From the NCBI RefSeq assembly GCF_000721075.1, contig NZ_JOEQ01000022.1:77232-141231 (forward strand): DNA of 64,000 nt, given 5' to 3'. The notes under the pieces are model-generated. The model searched no databases and was not told the origin of the DNA. It saw only the letters and a list, made by a program, of their open reading frames with translations. The stretch comes from Streptosporangium amethystogenes. GTDB lineage: Bacteria > Actinomycetota > Actinomycetes > Streptosporangiales > Streptosporangiaceae. Positions within the stretch are counted from its first letter, which is position 1; each line of letters begins with the position of its first letter. Both the position numbers and the translations under genes were made by a program. Of the stretch, positions 1 to 9,633 are shown piece after piece.

Positions 1-269
1 GTGGTCAGGATGAGTATCTGCGGGGTACGAGACGCGTCGCCGTCGGCCAGGCTGTCGGCCAGGATGCGCTTGGTCGCGGCGATGCCGTCCATGCCGGGCA
101 TGCGGATGTCCATCAAGATCACATCAGGGTGAGTGGCGGCGGCGCACTGGACGGCCTCGTGACCGTCCGAGGCCTCACCGACTACTTCAAGGTCCGGGGC
201 GGCGCGCAGGAGGGCGGTCAGTCCGGCCCGGATGAGTTCCTGATCGTCGGCTACCAGAACCCTGATCAT
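1..269 (-). CDS. NarL-type response regulator, receiver part (cut by window edge)
   Basis: N-terminal receiver domain of a two-component response regulator. The reverse strand reads [10 protein letters not shown] at the start, giving the acidic pair near the N-terminus, and [13 protein letters not shown] around residue 50, where the phospho-accepting Asp sits. The C-terminal LuxR-type DNA-binding domain expected for this family would lie to the left of the window. The ATG at 269 follows the stop of the upstream histidine kinase by two bases, so the two are translated from one message. It should be the cognate partner of that kinase. Its target genes are not visible. Confidence 0.9.
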   Translation of the reverse strand, partial: MIRVLVADDQELIRAGLTALLRAAPDLEVVGEASDGHEAVQCAAATHPDVILMDIRMPGMDGIAATKRILADSLADGDASRTPQILILT

Positions 270-271
270 CG

Positions 272-1504
272 TCACCTCTCGCTGGTTGGGGTGGAGGGTT
301 CCCGGCCGGGACGGGTGAGCAGGGGAAGGGTCGCCACGACCTGGAATCCGCCCGTAGGGCGAGGGCCGGTGGTGATCGTGCCCTGGTACAGCTTGACTCG
401 CTCGGTCATGCCGATCAATCCCTGGCCTGGTGTGTTCTGGATCACTTCGACCGGTTGGCCGATACCGAGGCGACCGTCATCACACACCTGTAATGTCAGG
501 ATGCTCACGTCGTAGATGAAGGTCACCCGCACCCGGGTAGGAGCAGCGTGTTTGACGACATTTGTCAGGCACTCCTGGATGATCCGATAGACGCACAGAT
601 CCAGCCCCTGGGGCAGGGGCTTCTCCTTGCCGGTCACGGTCACCTCCACCGTCACCCCGGCTGTGCGCACCCGTTCGATCAGTGTTCCCAGGTCCCCCAG
701 TCCCGGTGTCACGTCGTAGCGTGTCTCCCGCTCGTCGTCGGCCCCGATTCGCAGAATCAACAACAGCAGTCGCATCTCGTCCAGGGCCTCACGGGTGGTG
801 TCCGCGATGGTGGCCAGTGCCGTGCCGGCGGTGGTCGGATCGGTTGACAGCACGTACTGGCCCAGTTCGGCCTGGACCGCGACCACCGACAGATGATGGG
901 CGACCACGTCGTGCAGTTCGCGGGCGATCCGCGTTCGCTCCTGAGCCACCGCCAGCCGGGCCTTGTTCTCCTGCTCGTCACGCAACCGCTGAGTCAGTTC
1001 GGTGAGCAGCCGGTTGCTCTCGATGACCATTCGGGTGGCGCTACCGAAAGCCCAGGTGAAGCCGACGGCCATCAGCGGCCACACGACGGCCATCCAGAAC
1101 TTGGTGCCGGGGAACGCCATCGAGGAGCACCACCACAGGCCGAAGGTGAGCACCGCCCCGGCCAACGACACCGCCACGGAGCGCTGGACGGCCACGGCGT
1201 ACAGCACCAGCAGCGTCCCCATCTTGTTCACCTGGGAGTGGTAGCCGAGTGTCAGATGAACCAGGGACATCGCGCACGAGATCATCAGCACCGTGCACGG
1301 CATCCGCCGTCGCAGGGCCAACGGCATGTTCACCGCGATGGTGAGTGCGAGCGACAGGCCGTCCGGCGGACGCGTCCCGTACCTGATGTCGCTGAGTTCC
1401 CACATCCACATGATGACGGTCAGCGCCACCGCAATCACAGTGTCGACGAGCAGTGGACGCGCTGTGAGAAATCTCAACCAAGATGTCCTCGCATAGCTGT
1501 ACAT
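272..1504 (-). CDS. Sensor histidine kinase, NarL/DesK type (HisKA_3)
   Basis: Membrane histidine kinase of 410 residues. The first 155 residues hold about four to five hydrophobic segments with no recognisable extracytoplasmic sensor domain, so it probably senses through the membrane. A short coiled linker leads to the dimerisation/phosphoacceptor helix with [12 protein letters not shown], His198 being the likely autophosphorylation site. The C-terminal ATPase domain contains a [12 protein letters not shown]-box, CDDG and GQGLIGM glycine-rich motifs. It is upstream of and nearly abuts the response regulator, a standard bicistronic arrangement. The stimulus cannot be inferred. The ATG at 1504 has only a weak ribosome site, so the exact start is uncertain. 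Confidence 0.9.
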   Translation of the reverse strand: MYSYARTSWLRFLTARPLLVDTVIAVALTVIMWMWELSDIRYGTRPPDGLSLALTIAVNMPLALRRRMPCTVLMISCAMSLVHLTLGYHSQVNKMGTLLVLYAVAVQRSVAVSLAGAVLTFGLWWCSSMAFPGTKFWMAVVWPLMAVGFTWAFGSATRMVIESNRLLTELTQRLRDEQENKARLAVAQERTRIARELHDVVAHHLSVVAVQAELGQYVLSTDPTTAGTALATIADTTREALDEMRLLLLILRIGADDERETRYDVTPGLGDLGTLIERVRTAGVTVEVTVTGKEKPLPQGLDLCVYRIIQECLTNVVKHAAPTRVRVTFIYDVSILTLQVCDDGRLGIGQPVEVIQNTPGQGLIGMTERVKLYQGTITTGPRPTGGFQVVATLPLLTRPGREPSTPTSER

Positions 1505-1745
1505 CAGCGCATGCTAGTCATATTCCCCCTGGCTGACACTCCTCTCCCTGCCATATACCGCAGGAGGTGTACAAGGCATAACACGGCAGGTGTAGAAGAA
1601 AACAAACTTTGCACAGTATGTGATGGGTATGCCACTCGGGTAGCTTTTTGAGTGAGGTTCCACCCCGTTGAAAGTTATCGCGATCCTCTTTTTGCGGAGG
1701 CAGAGAGGATTCGCGCCGACAATCCGTTCATGACCATGATCTGGA
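1505..1745. other. Intergenic, relatively AT-rich
   Basis: Contains the presumed promoter of the histidine kinase on the reverse strand. The stretch around 1550-1680 has runs of A and T unusual for this chromosome. An open frame from the GTG at 1652 runs rightward into the soxG 3' end, but it has no ribosome site and resembles no family I know. I see no confident gene. Confidence 0.4.
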
Positions 1746-1823
1746 CCACCTCAGACCCCGACCCCGGGGAAAGGCTCGAAAATGCTCTCGCATTCACGGG
1801 CCGGTGGGTCGGGGTCCAGGTGG
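1746..1823. terminator. Large interrupted stem just downstream of soxG
   Basis: CCACCT-2nt-GACCCCGACCC (1746-1764) pairs with GGGTCGGGGTC-1nt-AGGTGG (1806-1823), 17 pairs around a loop of about 41 bases. It starts 14 bases after the soxG stop, so it probably ends or stabilises the sox transcript. There is no U-tract. Confidence 0.5.
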
Positions 1824-1836
1824 GCCCAACCCGTTG

Positions 1837-2403
1837 TCAGGCGAACTCGGTCATCGCGTCGAGCAGCCACCGGGCGACGTAGTCGGCGAAGGAGGCGCGG
1901 GGCAGGATCAGGTACGTCGAGGGACCGGACTGCCAGAGCAGCACGGGCACCGGTCCGAGCGTGGTCGTCACCGCGTCGCCGGGACCGAACGACCGGGGAT
2001 GAAGGTCGGCTGGACAGCCCTTCTCCAGCACCTGACGCGCCGTGGCCCCGCTGAGCTCAAGAATCGTCCGGTTCGCCGACACGTCGACCACCGTGCCGGG
2101 GTCACCCGCCAGGGCCTCGACGAGGTCCGCCACCAGCGGGCCGGGTTCGGCCGACGAGACCACGAGCCATTCGTCCGGCCCCAGCCACAGGGCGGTGTGC
2201 GCTCCCGCCCGAGCGGTGTCCGCGACCCGCTCCGGCAGGCCGGCCCCCAAGGCCGCCCCGATCCGGTCGAAGGCCGCGGATCCGGGTGCCACCCGGACGG
2301 AGACCATGGTCGAGAACGGCAGCTCCCGCAGTGACCCGCCCCGGGCACCGCGCATCCGGTCCTCCAGATGCGCCAGCGGGCTGCGCCGTAGTTCAGCCGT
2401 CAC
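1837..2403 (-). CDS. soxG: Sarcosine oxidase gamma subunit
   Basis: 188-residue gamma subunit of heterotetrameric sarcosine oxidase, which oxidatively demethylates sarcosine to glycine, passing the C1 unit to tetrahydrofolate and making H2O2. Typical features are the N-terminal RSPL motif, the LGPDEWLV segment around residue 74 and the LSG...L..GCP..L stretch near 120-132, all characteristic of SoxG and distantly like the GcvT fold. It is the last gene of soxBDAG and its start overlaps the end of soxA by 11 bases, implying translational coupling. Subunit length is normal. Confidence 0.93.
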   Translation of the reverse strand: MTAELRRSPLAHLEDRMRGARGGSLRELPFSTMVSVRVAPGSAAFDRIGAALGAGLPERVADTARAGAHTALWLGPDEWLVVSSAEPGPLVADLVEALAGDPGTVVDVSANRTILELSGATARQVLEKGCPADLHPRSFGPGDAVTTTLGPVPVLLWQSGPSTYLILPRASFADYVARWLLDAMTEFA

Positions 2404-5287
2404 GCCTGTTCCCTTCGGGGTCGTACAGCACGGGCCCGGCGACCAGGACCTCGACCGGGGAGTCGCCCACCTGTGCGATGAGGGTCTCCCCGATCCGGTC
2501 CCGGCCGCCGGCGACGAGCGCGAGGGCGAACGGCCGGCCGAGCGCCTCGCTGTGGTAGCTGGAGGTGACGTGCCCGAGCATCGGGACGGGCCCCCGCTCC
2601 GGGGTGACCGGCGTGTCCGGCGCGATGATCTGCGTGCCCTCGGGCAGCCGGGTCACCCGGTCGACCGGCAGCAGGCCGATCAGGTGCCTGCGGTCGGCCC
2701 GCGCGGTGTCCGCCCTGGTGTAGGAGCGGTTGCCGATGAAGTCCTTGCGTTTCGAGACCACCCAGTCCATACCGGCGTCCTGCGGCGTGACGGTCCCGTC
2801 GGTGTCCTGCCCGACGATGGGATAACCCTTCTCCGCGCGGAGCACGTGCATCGTCTCGGTGCCGTAGGGCGTGATGTCGAGGTCCGCTCCGGCGGCGTAC
2901 AGCTGCTCCCAGACGGCGAGGCCGTACCAGCCCGACACGTTGATCTCGTAGGCGAGCTCGCCGGAGAAGGAGATCCGGCAGATCCTGGCGGGTACGCCGG
3001 AGGCCAGCGTGGTCTCGCGGAAGGTCATGAACGGGAACGCCTCGGCCGAGACGTCCAGGTCCGGGGCCACCCGCGCGACCACCTGCCGCGACTTCGGGCC
3101 CACCACCGCGATCGTCGTCCACTGCTCGGTCACCGAGGTGCAGTACACGTCCAGCTCGGGCCACTCGGTCTGCAGCCACTCCTCAAGCCAGTCGAGGACA
3201 CCGGCCGCACCGCCGGTGGTGGTGGTGAGCAGGAAGCGGTTCTCGTCGAGGCGCAGGTTCACGCCGTCGTCCAGGATCATGCCGTCGGGCTTGCACATGA
3301 CCCCGTACCTGGCGGAGCCGACCGGCAGTCTCCGGTGGGCGTTGGTGTAGACGCGGTCCAGGAACTCGCCCGCGTCGGCGCCGCAGACCTCGATCTTGCC
3401 CAGTGTGGAGGCGTCCATCATGGCGACGCCCCGCCGGGCGGCCCGGCTCTCGCGGGCGACCGCCGCGTCGATGTCCTCACCGTCCCTCGGGAAGTACCGG
3501 GGGCGCAGCCACTGCCCGACGATCTCGAACCTGGCGCCGTGCGCGACGTGCCAGGGGTGGATCGGGGTGGTCCGTTCGGGGTCGAAGAGGTCGCCCCGCT
3601 CGCGCCCGGCGAGGGCCGCGAAGGAGACCGGGGTGTAGGGCGCACGGTAGGACGTCGTGCCGATCTCTCCGGGGGTGCCGCCAAGAGCGGCGGCGAGCAC
3701 GCCGATCGCGTTGACGGCGGAGGTCCTGCCCTGGTCGTGCGCGGTGCCGATCGAGGTGTGACGCTTCACGTGTTCGATGCCGCGCAGGCCCGCACCGGTC
3801 GCCCGCCAGACGTCGGCGACGGTCTGGTCGCGCTGCAGGTCGACGAAGTGCTCGTGCCAGTCGGCCGGCTCCCCCCTCCGCCCCGGCACCAGCCAGAGCT
3901 GCCGGACCGGCCCGTACTCGCCGGTGGCCGCCCGCCCCACCGGGGCCTCGGCCTCGATCGGGAACCCGGCGGCCACGGCGGCCGCGACTCCGGCCTCGGT
4001 GCCCTCCTCAAGGCAGCCGCCGAGGTCGAAGGTGCCCCGGGCCGAACCGGCCACCCGCTGGCCGCGGACGGTCCCTTCGGGGACGAAGGCCGCGAGCACC
4101 TCGTCCCAGCGCAGCCTGCCCTGCCGCTGGCTGTGCAGGTGTACGACGGGGCTCCAGCCGCCGGAGACGGCGAGCAGGTCACACGCGATGGTCTCGACAT
4201 CGGCCTCGACGTCGCCGCCGAGCAGTCCGTCCTCGTCCAGCGCGCCGACCAGGACGCCGTCGACCCGCGAGGCGCCGGTCGTCTCGACGACCGCGCTGCC
4301 CGGCACGACACGCACCCCGGTCCCGGCGACCTCGGCCGCGCGCGGCGACAGGGTGGGACGGGCGTCGATCACGGCCGCCACCTCGACTCCGGCCGCGACC
4401 AGGTCGGTCACCGTGTCGTACGCGCTGTCGTTGGTGGTGCTCACCACGGCGCGGGAGCAGGGCGCCACCGCGTACCGGTTGAGGTAGCCGCGCACGGCCG
4501 AGGCCAGGAGGACCCCGGGACGGTCGTTGCCCGCGAAGACCAGCGGACGCTCGTGCGCGCCGGTGGCGATCACGACCCGCGCCGCCCGGATGTGCCAGAC
4601 CCGCCGGCGGGACATGCCCTCGGGGGCCGGGTGACCGAGATGGTCGGTGCGGTGCTGGACGGCGACGACGTAGTTGTCGTCGTAACTTCCGAAGGCGGTG
4701 GTGCGGCTGAGCACCGTCGCCTCGGGGGCGGATTCGAGTTCGGCCACGACTTCGCGTACCCAGTCCAGGGCGGGCGAGCCGTTCACCGTCTCCTCCCGGC
4801 AGGAGAGCAGCGATCCCCCCGGCTCGGACTGCTCGTCGAGGAGGATCACCCGGGCGCCCGACCTGGCGGCGGCCCAGGCCGCGGCGAGCCCCGCCGGGCC
4901 GGCACCGACGACCAGGACGTCGGTGTGCGCGAACTTCTTGTCGTAGACGGCCTCGTCACCGGTGGGGTCGAGCCGGCCCAGACCGGACAGCGTCCGCACG
5001 GCCAGCCCGTCGACGAGGGAGACCGTGGTGGCCGGGAGCATCGACTCCGAGCACCGCCCGAGAACCTCAAGCAGCGCGTTCGGCTCCTCGACGCCGGCCG
5101 CCACGATGCCGCGTGGGCGCCCTCGGTAGATCGAGGGGGCGACGTCGAGCCTGCCCGCGGCCAGCATCGCCGAGGCGACGGTGTCGCCCGGGTGGCCGGT
5201 CAGCTCCTGGCCGTCGACGGTGAGGCGGAGCACCGTGTCGCGGTCGATCCGGCCGCCGGACGGGAGCCGGTGGGGCTGGGCGCTCAT
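2393..5287 (-). CDS. soxA: Sarcosine oxidase alpha subunit
   Basis: 964-residue alpha subunit. An N-terminal ferredoxin-like fold without cluster cysteines is followed by an NAD-binding Rossmann domain with [14 protein letters not shown] near residue 120. The C-terminal third is a GcvT/aminomethyltransferase-like domain that binds tetrahydrofolate. I placed the start at the ATG whose ATGA overlaps the soxD stop (5284-5287). The same frame stays open 255 bases further upstream across soxD, but that extension is low-complexity and has no homologous look. Full length and no frame break. Known family role: binds NAD+ and folate and passes methylene to H4folate. Confidence 0.95.
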   Translation of the reverse strand: MSAQPHRLPSGGRIDRDTVLRLTVDGQELTGHPGDTVASAMLAAGRLDVAPSIYRGRPRGIVAAGVEEPNALLEVLGRCSESMLPATTVSLVDGLAVRTLSGLGRLDPTGDEAVYDKKFAHTDVLVVGAGPAGLAAAWAAARSGARVILLDEQSEPGGSLLSCREETVNGSPALDWVREVVAELESAPEATVLSRTTAFGSYDDNYVVAVQHRTDHLGHPAPEGMSRRRVWHIRAARVVIATGAHERPLVFAGNDRPGVLLASAVRGYLNRYAVAPCSRAVVSTTNDSAYDTVTDLVAAGVEVAAVIDARPTLSPRAAEVAGTGVRVVPGSAVVETTGASRVDGVLVGALDEDGLLGGDVEADVETIACDLLAVSGGWSPVVHLHSQRQGRLRWDEVLAAFVPEGTVRGQRVAGSARGTFDLGGCLEEGTEAGVAAAVAAGFPIEAEAPVGRAATGEYGPVRQLWLVPGRRGEPADWHEHFVDLQRDQTVADVWRATGAGLRGIEHVKRHTSIGTAHDQGRTSAVNAIGVLAAALGGTPGEIGTTSYRAPYTPVSFAALAGRERGDLFDPERTTPIHPWHVAHGARFEIVGQWLRPRYFPRDGEDIDAAVARESRAARRGVAMMDASTLGKIEVCGADAGEFLDRVYTNAHRRLPVGSARYGVMCKPDGMILDDGVNLRLDENRFLLTTTTGGAAGVLDWLEEWLQTEWPELDVYCTSVTEQWTTIAVVGPKSRQVVARVAPDLDVSAEAFPFMTFRETTLASGVPARICRISFSGELAYEINVSGWYGLAVWEQLYAAGADLDITPYGTETMHVLRAEKGYPIVGQDTDGTVTPQDAGMDWVVSKRKDFIGNRSYTRADTARADRRHLIGLLPVDRVTRLPEGTQIIAPDTPVTPERGPVPMLGHVTSSYHSEALGRPFALALVAGGRDRIGETLIAQVGDSPVEVLVAGPVLYDPEGNRRDG

Positions 5288-5565
5288 CGCGATCCTTCCG
5301 GGCGGGGGTCGGTGGGCCGGTAGACGGCGAGCACCCGGTAGCTGGTGGTGTCCCGCATGACGTTGAACCAGCGGCGGCAGCCGGTGCTGTGCACCCAGCG
5401 CTCGGCGAAGGGGCCCTCGGGGTTGTCGCGGAAGAAGAGGTACTCGGCCCACTCCTGGTCGGTCAGGTCGGCCGGGACCTGCGGGTAGCGGACGTGGGCC
5501 TGCCCGCCGTAGTGGTACTCGGTCTCGTCCCGCGGCCCGCACCAGGGACAGTCCAGCAAGAGCAT
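5284..5565 (-). CDS. soxD: Sarcosine oxidase delta subunit
   Basis: Small 93-residue zinc-binding subunit. The four ligands expected for the family are in place: Cys6 and Cys9 in CPWC, and His59 and Cys63 in HSTGC. The family also usually has the DPRPEG-like tail seen here. It overlaps soxA by four bases (ATGA) and follows soxB after 28 bases, in the standard B-D-A-G order. Role: structural Zn subunit at the interface of the SoxB and SoxA subunits. Confidence 0.95.
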   Translation of the reverse strand: MLLLDCPWCGPRDETEYHYGGQAHVRYPQVPADLTDQEWAEYLFFRDNPEGPFAERWVHSTGCRRWFNVMRDTTSYRVLAVYRPTDPRPEGSR

Positions 5566-5593
5566 TCGGTGGCTCCTTCGCGAGGTCGCGGGG

Positions 5594-6814
5594 TCAGTGG
5601 GCCACGGCCGCGGCGCCGTGCTCGTCGATGAGGGCGCCGGTGGTGAACCGCTCCAGGGAGAACGGCGCGTTCAGCGGGTGCGGCTCCCCGGTCGCCATGG
5701 TGTGGGCCATGGTCCATCCGGCCGACGGGGTGGCCTTGAAACCGCCGGTCCCCCAGCCGCAGTTGACGTAGAGGTTCTCCACGGGCGTCCTGCCGATGAT
5801 GGGCGAGGCGTCGGGGGAGACGTCGACGATGCCGCCCCAGGTACGGAGCACGTGCGCACGGGCGAAGATCGGGAACAGTTCGATCGCCGCCGCCATCTGC
5901 CTCTCGATGACGTGGAAGGAGCCGCGTCGGCCGTAGCCGTTGTAGGAGTCCACTCCGGCGCCCATGACCAGCTCGCCCTTGTGCGCCTGCGAGACGTAGA
6001 CGTGTACGTGGTTCGACATGACCACGGTGGGGTGGACCGGCTCGTACAGCTCGGAGACCAGTGCCTGCAGCGGTTGCGACCGGACCGGCAGCCGGAAGCC
6101 GGCCTGCTCCGCCAGGACGCCGCTGTGACCGGCGGCGGCCAGGCCGACCACCCCGGCGTTGACGGTGCCCCGGGTGGTGCGCACGCCGACGACCCGGTCG
6201 CCGTCCTTGACGAAACCGGTGACCGCGCAGTTCTGGATGAGGTCCACGCCCAGCGCGTCCGCGGCGCGGGCGAAGGCCCAGGCCACGTGGTCGTGCTTAG
6301 CGATGCCCGCCCGGGGCTGGAGGGTCGCGCCCAGCACCGGGTAGCGGACGTCCGGGGAGATGTTGACGATCGGGCACACCTCGGCCACCTCCTCGGCGTC
6401 GAGCCACTCCGCGTCGACGCCGTTGAGCCGGTTGGCGTCGACCCGGCGGCGGGCCTCGCGGACGTCCTGGAGGGTGTGGGCGAGGTTGAGCACACCCCGC
6501 TGGCTGAACAGGAAGTCGTAGTCCAGTTCCTCGGGCAGCCGCTCCCACTGCTTCAGCGCGAACTCGTAGATCCCGGCGCTCTCGTCCCACAGGTAGTTGG
6601 AGCGGATGATCGTGGTGTTGCGGGCCATGTTCCCACCGGCCAGCCAGCCCTTCTCCAGCACCGCCACGTTGCCGATGCCGTGGTTCCTGGCCAGGTAGTA
6701 GGCGGTGGCGAGCCCGTGCCCGCCGCCGCCCACGACGATCGCGTCGTACGACGGCTTCGGCTCCGGGTTGCGCCAGAGCAGGGCGGGGTGCTCGGGGAGC
6801 GGGTTCGTGGTCAC
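5594..6814 (-). CDS. soxB: Sarcosine oxidase beta subunit
   Basis: 406-residue FAD-dependent DAO-family subunit that carries out sarcosine dehydrogenation. The dinucleotide fold is at residues about 25-50 ([26 protein letters not shown]) and the conserved [13 protein letters not shown] stretch follows. The C-terminal [12 protein letters not shown] motif is typical of the beta subunit. In this family FMN is held covalently between the beta and alpha chains. It is the first gene of the operon, divergent from a GntR/FCD regulator, with a palindrome between them that is the likely control site. Confidence 0.95.
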   Translation of the reverse strand: MTTNPLPEHPALLWRNPEPKPSYDAIVVGGGGHGLATAYYLARNHGIGNVAVLEKGWLAGGNMARNTTIIRSNYLWDESAGIYEFALKQWERLPEELDYDFLFSQRGVLNLAHTLQDVREARRRVDANRLNGVDAEWLDAEEVAEVCPIVNISPDVRYPVLGATLQPRAGIAKHDHVAWAFARAADALGVDLIQNCAVTGFVKDGDRVVGVRTTRGTVNAGVVGLAAAGHSGVLAEQAGFRLPVRSQPLQALVSELYEPVHPTVVMSNHVHVYVSQAHKGELVMGAGVDSYNGYGRRGSFHVIERQMAAAIELFPIFARAHVLRTWGGIVDVSPDASPIIGRTPVENLYVNCGWGTGGFKATPSAGWTMAHTMATGEPHPLNAPFSLERFTTGALIDEHGAAAVAH

Positions 6815-6854
6815 GCCGAGGCTCCGTTCGGGTCGAGGCCACCTAGTAAACTAT

Positions 6855-6864
6855 TGATATATCA
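6855..6864. promoter_or_regulatory. Palindrome TGATATATCA, likely operator for the GntR regulator
   Basis: Perfect 10-bp palindrome in the 73-bp gap between soxB and the divergent regulator gene, in an AT-rich patch that probably holds both promoters. FCD-type GntR proteins usually bind short palindromes of this kind beside their own gene, so autorepression together with sox control is the natural reading. Confidence 0.6.
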
Positions 6865-6887
6865 GTTAATGGGGTAACCTACGTCAG

Positions 6888-7556
6888 GTGCGAGCGACGG
6901 TCAACGCAGGGGGCGACGGGGCACCGCTCTCGCTCTCCGAGCAGGCATACCGCGCCATCCGCGACAAGCTCGTCATGCTCGACATCCGCCCCGGGATGCC
7001 GATCAAGGAGGACCATCTCGCCGCCTCGCTCGACATGGGCAGGACGCCCGTCCGCGAGGCGCTGAAGCGGCTGGAGGGCGAACGGCTCGTGGTCGCCTAC
7101 CCGCGCCGCGGCACCTTCGCCACCGAGGTCAACATCACCGACCTCGCCCACATCTCCGAGGTCCGGCAGCAACTGGAGCCGGTGGCCGCGGCCAAGGCGG
7201 CCCTGCGCGCCACCCCGGCGGACCGGATCGCACTCGGCGAGCTCGGCGCGGAACTGGCCCCCGAGCGCATCTCCGCCCTGCCGCCGGAGAAGCTGATGCG
7301 TCTCGACCTGCGCGTGCACCGCGCCCTGTACGCCGCCACCGGAAACCCCTACCTTGAGGACACCCTGGTCCGCTACGACAACCTGGCCACCCGGATCTGG
7401 TGCCTGTTCGTCGACCGGCTTCCCGGCATGGCGGGCCACGTCGGAGAGCACGGCCCGCTGCTGCGCGCCGTCATCGACGGTGAGGAGGAGCAGGCCGCCC
7501 GGCTCGCCGCCGAACACGTCGCGGGCTTCGAACGCGAGGTCCGCGCCCTGCTCTGA
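6888..7556 (+). CDS. GntR-family regulator, FadR/FCD type
   Basis: 222 residues. The winged helix occupies roughly residues 15-75 and includes the family signature MGRTPVREALKRLEGERLV. A helical FCD ligand-binding domain follows, with the metal-binding acid and histidines of the family (DLRVHRALYAATGNPYL and further His residues near 183 and 208). The start is a GTG at 6888, possibly leaderless because no ribosome site precedes it. Divergent from soxBDAG, it probably responds to sarcosine, glycine or a related intermediate. The ligand is inference only. Confidence 0.9.
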   Translation: MRATVNAGGDGAPLSLSEQAYRAIRDKLVMLDIRPGMPIKEDHLAASLDMGRTPVREALKRLEGERLVVAYPRRGTFATEVNITDLAHISEVRQQLEPVAAAKAALRATPADRIALGELGAELAPERISALPPEKLMRLDLRVHRALYAATGNPYLEDTLVRYDNLATRIWCLFVDRLPGMAGHVGEHGPLLRAVIDGEEEQAARLAAEHVAGFEREVRALL

Positions 7557-7562
7557 TTCCCC

Positions 7563-7601
7563 GGTCAGGGCGGTGGCGGCGGGGCCGCCACCGCCCTGAC
7601 C
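7563..7601. terminator. Bidirectional terminator hairpin
   Basis: Perfect 18-bp arms (7563-7580 and 7584-7601) around a GGG loop, seven bases past the GntR stop and before the convergent methyltransferase gene. Confidence 0.85.
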
Positions 7602-7622
7602 TTCTCCTTCAACCCCCCGCGC

Positions 7623-8729
7623 TCATCCTCCCCGTGCTCGGCGCCGGGACGGCTGTCGTGGACGCCTCTCCCCCACCATGAGCCGGACGATGTACGACCT
7701 GGCGCCGGAGAGCCGGACCTGCTGGACGTGGACGGGGACCAGCCGGTGCCGGATGGCGGTGCCGAGGTCGTCGGTGTCGGGGATCAGCACCACCGCCGTT
7801 CCGTCGGGAGCGAGGACCCGGCGCAGCTCCGTCCACCACCGGGAGGGAGCCCCGGCGAGCAGGCCGTGCGCGGCGACCTGCGTACCCCAGGGCGGGTTGC
7901 ACACGACGCGGTCGACGCTGCCGTCGGCCAACGGCAGATCGCCGGCGTCGGCCGGGCGGACGGTGACGGCCGGGGAGTCCGCCGCGTTCGTACGCGCCGC
8001 CCGCAGCGCGTCCGGGTCCAGGTCGAAGCCACAGAAGCGGGCGTCCGGCCGCAGGTGTCCGGCCTCGATGAGCAGGGTTCCGGCACCGCAGCAGGGGTCG
8101 AGCACCCGGTGATCGGACCGGATGTCGGCCATCCGGGCCATCGCCGCGGCCAGCGGAGGATGCAGGGTGCCCGGGATCGTGCACCGCTTGTAGCTACGGC
8201 GGTGCAGCGGCCGGTCGGTGATCCTCAGCGTGAGCGTCGCCCAGGTGCCGTCCAGGATCAGCCGCCACGCGCTGTGGGCCGGCGGGGGCGCGGCGCCCCC
8301 GCGCCGCGAGTGGTAGCCGGCTCCCAGTCTCCGCGCCAGGGCCCGGCCGACGGCGTCCTCGGCGTCGTACCGGTTGAAGTTCCGCCTTCCCAGGAAGGAC
8401 GCCGACACCTCGACACCGGTGAGCTCGCCGGAGCCTCCACAGCCCAGCCGGTGCCGGAGCAGCGTGTCCACCTCGGTGACGGCCGCGAGCTCGGCGAGCG
8501 CGTCGACACCTGTTCTGGCCGCTCCGATGTCCGGCAGCCGGGCGGCGAGCAGGAACACGTCGTCCGCGGTGCGCAGCCGGACCACGCCGGGCTCCGGTCG
8601 AGGCGCACGGAAGTGCACCTCGCGGTGGCCCAGATGGGTGATCGGACCGAGTCCGAGCTGGAGGATCTCGGAGGCCACGATGGCCTCCAGTCCTCGGACG
8701 CACCGCGCCACCAGGCGCGCCGCCGTCAC
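7623..8729 (-). CDS. THUMP-type RNA (guanine-N2) methyltransferase, UPF0020 family
   Basis: About 368 residues. The N-terminal half is a THUMP-like RNA-binding region (CVRGLEAIVASEI at the start). The C-terminal half is a class I SAM methyltransferase with motif I DPCCGAGTLLIEAG, motif II around GFDLDPDA and catalytic motif NPPWGTQ. NPPW is typical of enzymes methylating exocyclic amines of tRNA or rRNA bases, and tRNA guanine-N2 is the usual activity of this architecture. I placed the start at a GTG (8729) directly before the conserved region. A TTG at 8810 would add 27 poorly conserved residues. Confidence 0.8.
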   Translation of the reverse strand: MTAARLVARCVRGLEAIVASEILQLGLGPITHLGHREVHFRAPRPEPGVVRLRTADDVFLLAARLPDIGAARTGVDALAELAAVTEVDTLLRHRLGCGGSGELTGVEVSASFLGRRNFNRYDAEDAVGRALARRLGAGYHSRRGGAAPPPAHSAWRLILDGTWATLTLRITDRPLHRRSYKRCTIPGTLHPPLAAAMARMADIRSDHRVLDPCCGAGTLLIEAGHLRPDARFCGFDLDPDALRAARTNAADSPAVTVRPADAGDLPLADGSVDRVVCNPPWGTQVAAHGLLAGAPSRWWTELRRVLAPDGTAVVLIPDTDDLGTAIRHRLVPVHVQQVRLSGARSYIVRLMVGERRPRQPSRRRARGG

Positions 8730-9039
8730 GAGACGGCGAGGGCGCTGGGACGCGGGGCGGTGAGAAAACGCGCGCGAGTGCGCATGATGATCGTTCTTCT
8801 CCCACGTCAAGGTTCGGGACGGCGCGACGCCGCCCCGCCTCGTCGACGACGGGGGTTCCTCGCCTCGCCGACGGACCCTTAACGCAGGCGGAAGAAGAAG
8901 ATCATGGAACGAATGCTAGCAGCCCGATCAGCGCCGTATCCGCTCAAGAGGGGCACATCACACTCGTGCGACACCGGCCCGGACCGGCCCGCCCGCGTCT
9001 CGGGTCCGGTCGCGACACCGTGACCGGCGGGAGGCCCGG
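8730..9039. other. Intergenic with no confident gene
   Basis: Lies between the methyltransferase and the acetyltransferase, both on the reverse strand. A nine-codon reverse frame at 8879-8905 reads MIFFFRLR and then stops. It has no ribosome site and I cannot assign it. The rest shows no coding signal. Confidence 0.4.
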
Positions 9040-9633
9040 TCAGAGGTTCGGCGGGCGCCACATCGGGAACATCGGCGGGCCGTCGGGCATGAATATCGGG
9101 TCGCCGAGGTCCTGATAGCCGTGGCGCAGGTAGAGCCTGCGACTGCGGGTGCTGCTGGCCTCCAGGTACGCGGGTATGCCCGCCTCGTCGAGCCCGCGGT
9201 GGTACCCCTCCAGCAGCCGGGTCCCCGTCCTCCGTCCCTGGTACCCGGGGAGCACGGCGAGGAACGCCAGGTAGTGGTGCGGGTCGTGGGGGTGGCGCTT
9301 GTCCATCTCCTCCCCCATCTGCCCGATGCGCTCCGCGTGGGGACCGGCGAACGCCTCCACCCGGGCGTCCCGGTCGAGGATCTCGGGAAGCGGCTCTGCG
9401 CCTTTGTGGAACCATACGGCCACGGCGGACATGTCGGCCGTCGCGTGGACCTCGCCGTGGATGAGGGCGCTCTCAGTGATCATGGAGAAGAAGGGGGGCA
9501 TCACCCGGCGGCGGTCGTCGTCCGGCGGGATCATCCAGGCCGAGATCTCCTGCTCGTGGAAGGAGGTGGCGATGATCGCACCGATGACCTCGGCGACCCC
9601 GGGAGCGTTCTGAACGTGAATGATCTCTGTCAT
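9040..9633 (-). CDS. GNAT-family N-acetyltransferase
   Basis: 197 residues. The acetyl-CoA loop is visible as LAVLPGYQGRRTGTRLL near residues 125-140, followed by the YLEASSTRSRRLYLRHGY region typical of GNAT C-terminal halves. The closest style is the 'acetyltransferase next to drug/amino-acid transporter' group. The ATG overlaps the permease stop by four bases (9630-9633), so it belongs to the same operon. The substrate is unknown. Given the linked permease, modification of the transported amine or amino acid is possible, but that is inference. Confidence 0.8.
   Translation of the reverse strand: MTEIIHVQNAPGVAEVIGAIIATSFHEQEISAWMIPPDDDRRRVMPPFFSMITESALIHGEVHATADMSAVAVWFHKGAEPLPEILDRDARVEAFAGPHAERIGQMGEEMDKRHPHDPHHYLAFLAVLPGYQGRRTGTRLLEGYHRGLDEAGIPAYLEASSTRSRRLYLRHGYQDLGDPIFMPDGPPMFPMWRPPNL

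Noticed and set aside
1652..1882. Short rightward frame before soxG
   Set aside because: No ribosome site, overlaps the soxG end and is not recognisable as any family.
2042..5323. Very long open frame antisense to soxA
   Set aside because: A by-product of high GC content; low-complexity Gly/Arg/Pro-rich protein, while soxA carries clear domain motifs.
8879..8905. Mini-frame MIFFFRLR on the reverse strand
   Set aside because: Nine codons, no ribosome site and no link to a downstream attenuator structure, so not supported as a leader peptide.
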